DNA of 64,000 nucleotides from assembly GCA_965116565.1 (NCBI GenBank), contig OZ220699.1:3100001-3164000 (forward strand), written 5' to 3'. The notes below the pieces were generated by a model. The model did not search any database. It was given only the letters and a program-made list of their open reading frames with translations, and was not told where the DNA came from. The stretch is from Bin87 sp965116565. GTDB lineage: Bacteria; Chloroflexota; Dehalococcoidia; Lucifugimonadales; UBA3495. This document shows positions 60,362 through 64,000 of the stretch, in pieces (position 1 is the first letter of the stretch; every line of letters begins with the position of its first letter). Both the position numbers and the translations under genes were made by a program.

Positions 60362-61117
60362 ATGACCAGTGTCCGAACCGCCGCCGTGACTCGGGATCGC
60401 ACCGTGAACCTGCCGCGGGCACGCCTCGTGGAGCGAATCGACTACACGGATGACCTCATGGTCATCAAGATGGAACCTCAAGGGTTCGAGTTCAACTTCA
60501 AGCCCGGGCAATACTGCACGCTCGGACTCGACGGTATTGAGCGAGCCTACTCGATTGCGTCGGCGCCCCATGAACCGTACCTGGAAATCTTCGTTGAACT
60601 GGTGCCGGACGGAGAACTCACGCCCCGAATGTGGCGCATGGACATTGGCGACACCATGTCGATCCGGCCGCGAGCGAAGGGGATTTTCCTGATGGACCGA
60701 TCGGCGACGGAGCATCTGATGCTCGGCACCGTGACCGGCGTGGCGCCGTTCGTCAGCATCGTGCGGGACTACATCCATCGCGAGCACACCGGGCACCACT
60801 TCTACGTGCTGGAGGGTGCATCCTACCTGGACGAGCTGGTCTACGACACGGAAATGGCGAGCACGGCGGCTCAACACCCGCCGATCCTCACGTTCGTTCC
60901 AGCGATCAGCCGGCCCACCGAGGAGCGCAATGCGGCCTGGACAGGGGAGACCGGGCGTCTGAATAACATCGTGGCCGACTATCTGAAGAAATTCGATCTC
61001 AATCAGGACGACACACTCGTTTACGCCTGCGGACATCCCGGAATGATTGAAGCAAGCCGTGAAATCGTAACCGCCGCCGGCTGGCGCTGGACCGAAGAAC
61101 GATTCTGGAAAGAATAG
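60362..61117 (+). CDS. FAD/NAD(P)-binding oxidoreductase of the ferredoxin-NADP reductase family
   Basis: The 251-residue protein starts at ATG 60362 behind GGAG. It has the FAD motif RAYSIASAPHEPYLEIFVEL (RxYS), the FKPGQYCTLGL strand, the pyridine-nucleotide motif LMLGTVTGVAPFVSIVRDYI and a C-terminal TLVYACGHPGMIEASREIVT. This is the FNR fold as in ferredoxin/flavodoxin-NADP reductases. Being 79 nt behind the FdhA-like gene, it is probably an extra NADP or ferredoxin branch for that complex. Confidence 0.92.
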   Translation: MTSVRTAAVTRDRTVNLPRARLVERIDYTDDLMVIKMEPQGFEFNFKPGQYCTLGLDGIERAYSIASAPHEPYLEIFVELVPDGELTPRMWRMDIGDTMSIRPRAKGIFLMDRSATEHLMLGTVTGVAPFVSIVRDYIHREHTGHHFYVLEGASYLDELVYDTEMASTAAQHPPILTFVPAISRPTEERNAAWTGETGRLNNIVADYLKKFDLNQDDTLVYACGHPGMIEASREIVTAAGWRWTEERFWKE

Positions 61118-61144
61118 CGAGCTGAACGGGCGGCAAGGATGTTG

Positions 61145-61177
61145 CAGGGGCGAACGGAGACTCGCCCCTGTTGTTTT
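61145..61177 (+). terminator. Terminator; AGGGGCGA hairpin repeat, copy 3
   Basis: CAGGGGCGA, an 8-nt loop and TCGCCCCTG form a perfect 9-bp stem followed by TTGTTTT, 28 nt after the reductase stop codon. Confidence 0.8.
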
Positions 61178-61224
61178 GTGGTTCGCAGGCCACGGGGTCC
61201 GCTCGGGTAATGTAAAATCGCCGC

Positions 61225-63843
61225 ATGGTTACGACCAGTGCCCGCCTCACTCCCGTTCGGCGGCAGTACCTCACGATCAAGCACTCTTATCCGGATGCCA
61301 TCCTGCTGTTCAGGATGGGCGATTTTTACGAGTGCTTTGATGACGACGCGAAGATACTTGCCGGGGCTTTGGAGATTGCGTTGACGTCCCGCTCCATGGG
61401 AAAGGACACCCGCATCCCCATGGCGGGCGTTCCGGCGATTTCGCTGGAAACCAACTTGTCCCGCTTGATTCGCCAGGGTTACAAGGTGGCCATTTGCGAG
61501 CAACTCAGCGACCCTGCCCTGTCCAGGGGCTTGGTGGAACGCGGCGTGGTCCGAGTGGTGACGCCCGGCACAGTGATGGAATCGGCGTTACTCGATCAGG
61601 GGGCCAACAACTATCTCGCTGCCGTTTGCTCGTCTGAGGACCGGGCGGGATTGGCTTATGTGGACGTGACAACGGGCGAATTTTCCGTGTTGGAGATTCC
61701 GTTGGGCGAACTGCCGCTGGAACTGGCGAGGTTGGAAGCGTCCGAAATCCTGATACCACCCAGCTTCGAACTGCCCGCTCTGCCTTCCACCGACCGGACG
61801 ACGGCGACTATCACCGCGCTTGACGCCTCCGCCTTCAATCCGGAGATTGCGCGGCGATCGCTCCTGGACCACTACGGGGTGCTTTCACTCGAGGCTTACG
61901 GGTTGGAGTCCCGCGGCATGGAAACGATGCCGATGGCGCTGCGTGCTGCCGGAGCCATCGTCGACTACCTGAGATACACGTGGCAAGGAGAACGGCCACG
62001 GCTGGCGCCGCCGCGGGTGTCGGAAAGCGATGCTTACATGGCGCTCGATCCTCAAACACGCCGGAACCTGGAATTGTTCGAGGCGGGCAGGCTGGACTCC
62101 CGCGATCACTCGCTGCTGGCGGCTCTGGACGACACGCGGACGGCCATGGGCGCCCGCCTGCTGCGGAGATGGCTGGGCAGGCCGCTGCTGGACCTGGAGC
62201 GGTTGGAGCGTCGTCTGGATGCAGTTGAATTGTTTTTCGATGACGCTTTCCGTCGTGACGACGCGGTCGCCGCGTTATCCGACGTTGCGGACCTGGAACG
62301 GATCCTGACGCGCATCCAGACCCAAAACGCGCCGCCTCGGGACCTGCTGGCGTTACTACAGAGCCTGAAGGCAGCCGAACGTCTGGAGCCCGCGCTGGCA
62401 GGCGGCGGCGCGGAAAACGTGGCCTGGCTGGCCGTTGGTCTGCGGCCGCTGCCGGATGTGGCGAACCTCGTCGATGCGGCAATTGCGGACGAACCGTCGA
62501 CGCATCCCGGCGACGGCGGCGTGATCAAGGAAGGCTTTTCACCAGAGTTGGACCGGATCCGTTCGATGGCCAGCGATGCGCGGGGCTTCATCGCCGGCCT
62601 TGAATCCCAGGAGCGCGAACGCACCGGCATCCGAAACCTAAAGGTGGGTTTCAATCAGGTATTTGGCTACTACATCGAGGTCAGCCGATCCAACCTGGAT
62701 CGGGTGCCCGACCACTATCAACGCCGGCAGACTTTGACGAACGGGGAACGCTACATCACGCCGGAACTCAAAGAGTACGAGAGCCAGGTGCTGGACGCCC
62801 GCGACAGATTGGAACAACTGGAACGAACCCTGTACCGGCAGGTGTGTCAGCAGATCGCCGACCACGCCGATGCCATCGCGCGGCTGGCGGCGGCCATAGC
62901 CCGGGTTGACGTGTTCGCAAGCATGGCGAATATCGCGGCGCGGCATGGGTATGCGCGGCCCAGGTTGGATAACGGCACCGCGATCAATATCACGGGGGGT
63001 CGCCACCCGGTAGTGGAACGGGTGCAAGGATCCGGAGAATTTGTACCCAACGACGCATCCATGGACGCTGAAGACGCCCAGATCATGCTGATTACCGGGC
63101 CGAACATGGCGGGAAAATCGACCTACATCCGGCAGGTCGCAATTATCGTCCTGATGGCGCAGGTGGGGAGTTTCGTGCCGGCAACTTCTGCCTCCATCGG
63201 ACTGGTGGACCGGATTTTCACGCGGGTGGGATTGCAGGATGACCTGGCAACCGGGCAATCCACCTTCATGGTGGAGATGGTTGAAACCGCGGCGATACTC
63301 AACCATGCGACCTGGCGCTCACTGGTGATCCTGGACGAAATCGGGCGCGGCACCAGCACCTACGACGGGTTGTCCATAGCCCGCGCCGTTGTTGAGCATC
63401 TACACAACAATCCCAAGGTCAGCTGCAAAACACTGTTCGCCACCCACTACCACGAGTTGACCGACCTGGCGGCGACGCTGCCGGGCGTGCGGAACTACAG
63501 GGTGGCGGTGTCCGAGGAGGATGGGCGGGTGGCATTCCTGCACCGCATAGTTCCGGGTGGAGCGGATCGTTCATACGGGGTCCACGTGGCGATGCTGGCC
63601 GGCATGCCGACATCGGTGGTGAACCGGGCGCAGGAACTGCTGACCGAGTTGGAGCGGGACAAACCCGATGGACAAGGCAAACGGCGCCGCAAATCTCCGC
63701 CTCCCCAGCTCGCGCTGCCGCTGTTCGACCAAGAGGACACGGAACTCGCCCGAGCTATTCTCGAGATGGACATTGGTAACCTGACGCCGCTGGAAGCGAT
63801 CAACAAGCTGTACGAGTTGCAGGAGCAGGCTCGGAAAGCATGA
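61225..63843 (+). CDS. mutS: DNA mismatch repair protein MutS
   Basis: MutS recognises mismatches and starts repair. The 872-residue protein has the mismatch-binding domain I (LTPVRRQYLTIKHSYPDAIL, FRMGDFYECFDDDAK with the Phe-x-Glu-type FYE wedge), clamp and lever domains, and the ATPase domain with Walker A ITGPNMAGKSTYIRQVA, STFMVEMVETAAIL, LVILDEIGRGTSTYDGLSIA and LFATHYHELTDL. The ATG at 61225 follows TAAAAT (61213-61218) by 6 nt, suggesting a leaderless mRNA. No mutL follows within the window. Confidence 0.97.
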   Translation: MVTTSARLTPVRRQYLTIKHSYPDAILLFRMGDFYECFDDDAKILAGALEIALTSRSMGKDTRIPMAGVPAISLETNLSRLIRQGYKVAICEQLSDPALSRGLVERGVVRVVTPGTVMESALLDQGANNYLAAVCSSEDRAGLAYVDVTTGEFSVLEIPLGELPLELARLEASEILIPPSFELPALPSTDRTTATITALDASAFNPEIARRSLLDHYGVLSLEAYGLESRGMETMPMALRAAGAIVDYLRYTWQGERPRLAPPRVSESDAYMALDPQTRRNLELFEAGRLDSRDHSLLAALDDTRTAMGARLLRRWLGRPLLDLERLERRLDAVELFFDDAFRRDDAVAALSDVADLERILTRIQTQNAPPRDLLALLQSLKAAERLEPALAGGGAENVAWLAVGLRPLPDVANLVDAAIADEPSTHPGDGGVIKEGFSPELDRIRSMASDARGFIAGLESQERERTGIRNLKVGFNQVFGYYIEVSRSNLDRVPDHYQRRQTLTNGERYITPELKEYESQVLDARDRLEQLERTLYRQVCQQIADHADAIARLAAAIARVDVFASMANIAARHGYARPRLDNGTAINITGGRHPVVERVQGSGEFVPNDASMDAEDAQIMLITGPNMAGKSTYIRQVAIIVLMAQVGSFVPATSASIGLVDRIFTRVGLQDDLATGQSTFMVEMVETAAILNHATWRSLVILDEIGRGTSTYDGLSIARAVVEHLHNNPKVSCKTLFATHYHELTDLAATLPGVRNYRVAVSEEDGRVAFLHRIVPGGADRSYGVHVAMLAGMPTSVVNRAQELLTELERDKPDGQGKRRRKSPPPQLALPLFDQEDTELARAILEMDIGNLTPLEAINKLYELQEQARKA

Positions 63844-64000
63844 TTCGTGGCGTGGTCCCCACAATTTACAGAAAATTTACTTTCGGGCCGCAACCACGGT
63901 GTGCGCACGGGTATAGAATGGCCTGAGCCTGATGAACTTTTTGCACGTAGGATAGAGTCTTTTGTGATCGCGATAGCTTAGAGAACGTAGTGGGAATTCC
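63844..64000. other. Non-coding end of the window
   Basis: The last 157 bases after mutS show no gene, hairpin or clear promoter that I can support. Confidence 0.5.

Overview
The window is a dense, moderately GC-rich bacterial chromosome segment. The best guess for the source is a Chloroflexota lineage of the Dehalococcoidia / SAR202 type. The evidence is a ribosomal protein S12 with the long loop insertion before PQRRGVC, a zinc-finger S4 next to a zinc-free S14, and a gene mix of DUF1800/DUF1501 proteins, thiolase-like lipid-transfer proteins, NuoEF plus a formate-dehydrogenase-like subunit, and short-type adenosylhomocysteinase. This assignment is an inference by eye; no 16S gene is present.

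Layout. 1-2 kb (minus): folD-queA. 2.2-4 kb: cobalamin-binding-like protein, small unknown protein, Rieske protein. 4-6 kb: secreted plant-type LRR protein. 6-10 kb: DUF1800-DUF1501-NHL operon with strong hairpins after each gene. 10-13.8 kb: argF, CocE-type hydrolase, a 47-residue membrane protein, then transposase remains. 13.8-17.1 kb: thiolase-like protein, a frame-disrupted small membrane protein, YchF-like GTPase, GNAT. 17.2-24.5 kb: a SAM-I riboswitch and terminator in front of mtnA, a sulfotransferase-like propeller, a membrane protein, mtnP, rhodanese, ahcY and metK, which together form a SAM-recycling unit. 24.7-28.1 kb: two RDD proteins (one frameshifted), a phosphohexomutase and CcdA. 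28.1-49.9 kb (minus): one contiguous str-S10-spc-alpha ribosomal cluster from rpsL to rpsI with fusA, secY, adk, map, infA, rpoA and truA, but no tuf. 49.9-50.8 kb: a C-rich, repeat-bearing stretch with an orphan ORF. 50.8-54.9 kb: trehalose genes otsA-otsB, a HAD hydrolase and a DsbA/FrnE-like gene whose first active-site cysteine codon is TGA. 55-61.2 kb: NuoE-, NuoF- and FdhA-like subunits followed by a ferredoxin-reductase-like protein. 61.2-63.8 kb: mutS.

The observation that stands out most is the DsbA/FrnE-like gene at 54241-54900. It is open for 219 residues except for one in-frame TGA exactly where the CxxC motif needs its first Cys. A 7-bp hairpin starts 11 nt downstream, as expected for a bacterial SECIS element, so a selenoprotein is likely, although a nonsense mutation is not excluded. 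Second is the FdhA-like subunit next door, which keeps its Fe-S and molybdopterin signatures but lacks the Cys/Sec-His pair of formate dehydrogenases. Several promoters of the TTGACA-N17-TATAAT kind can be read directly. Some of them place the -10 box about 7 nt before the start codon, which implies leaderless mRNAs.
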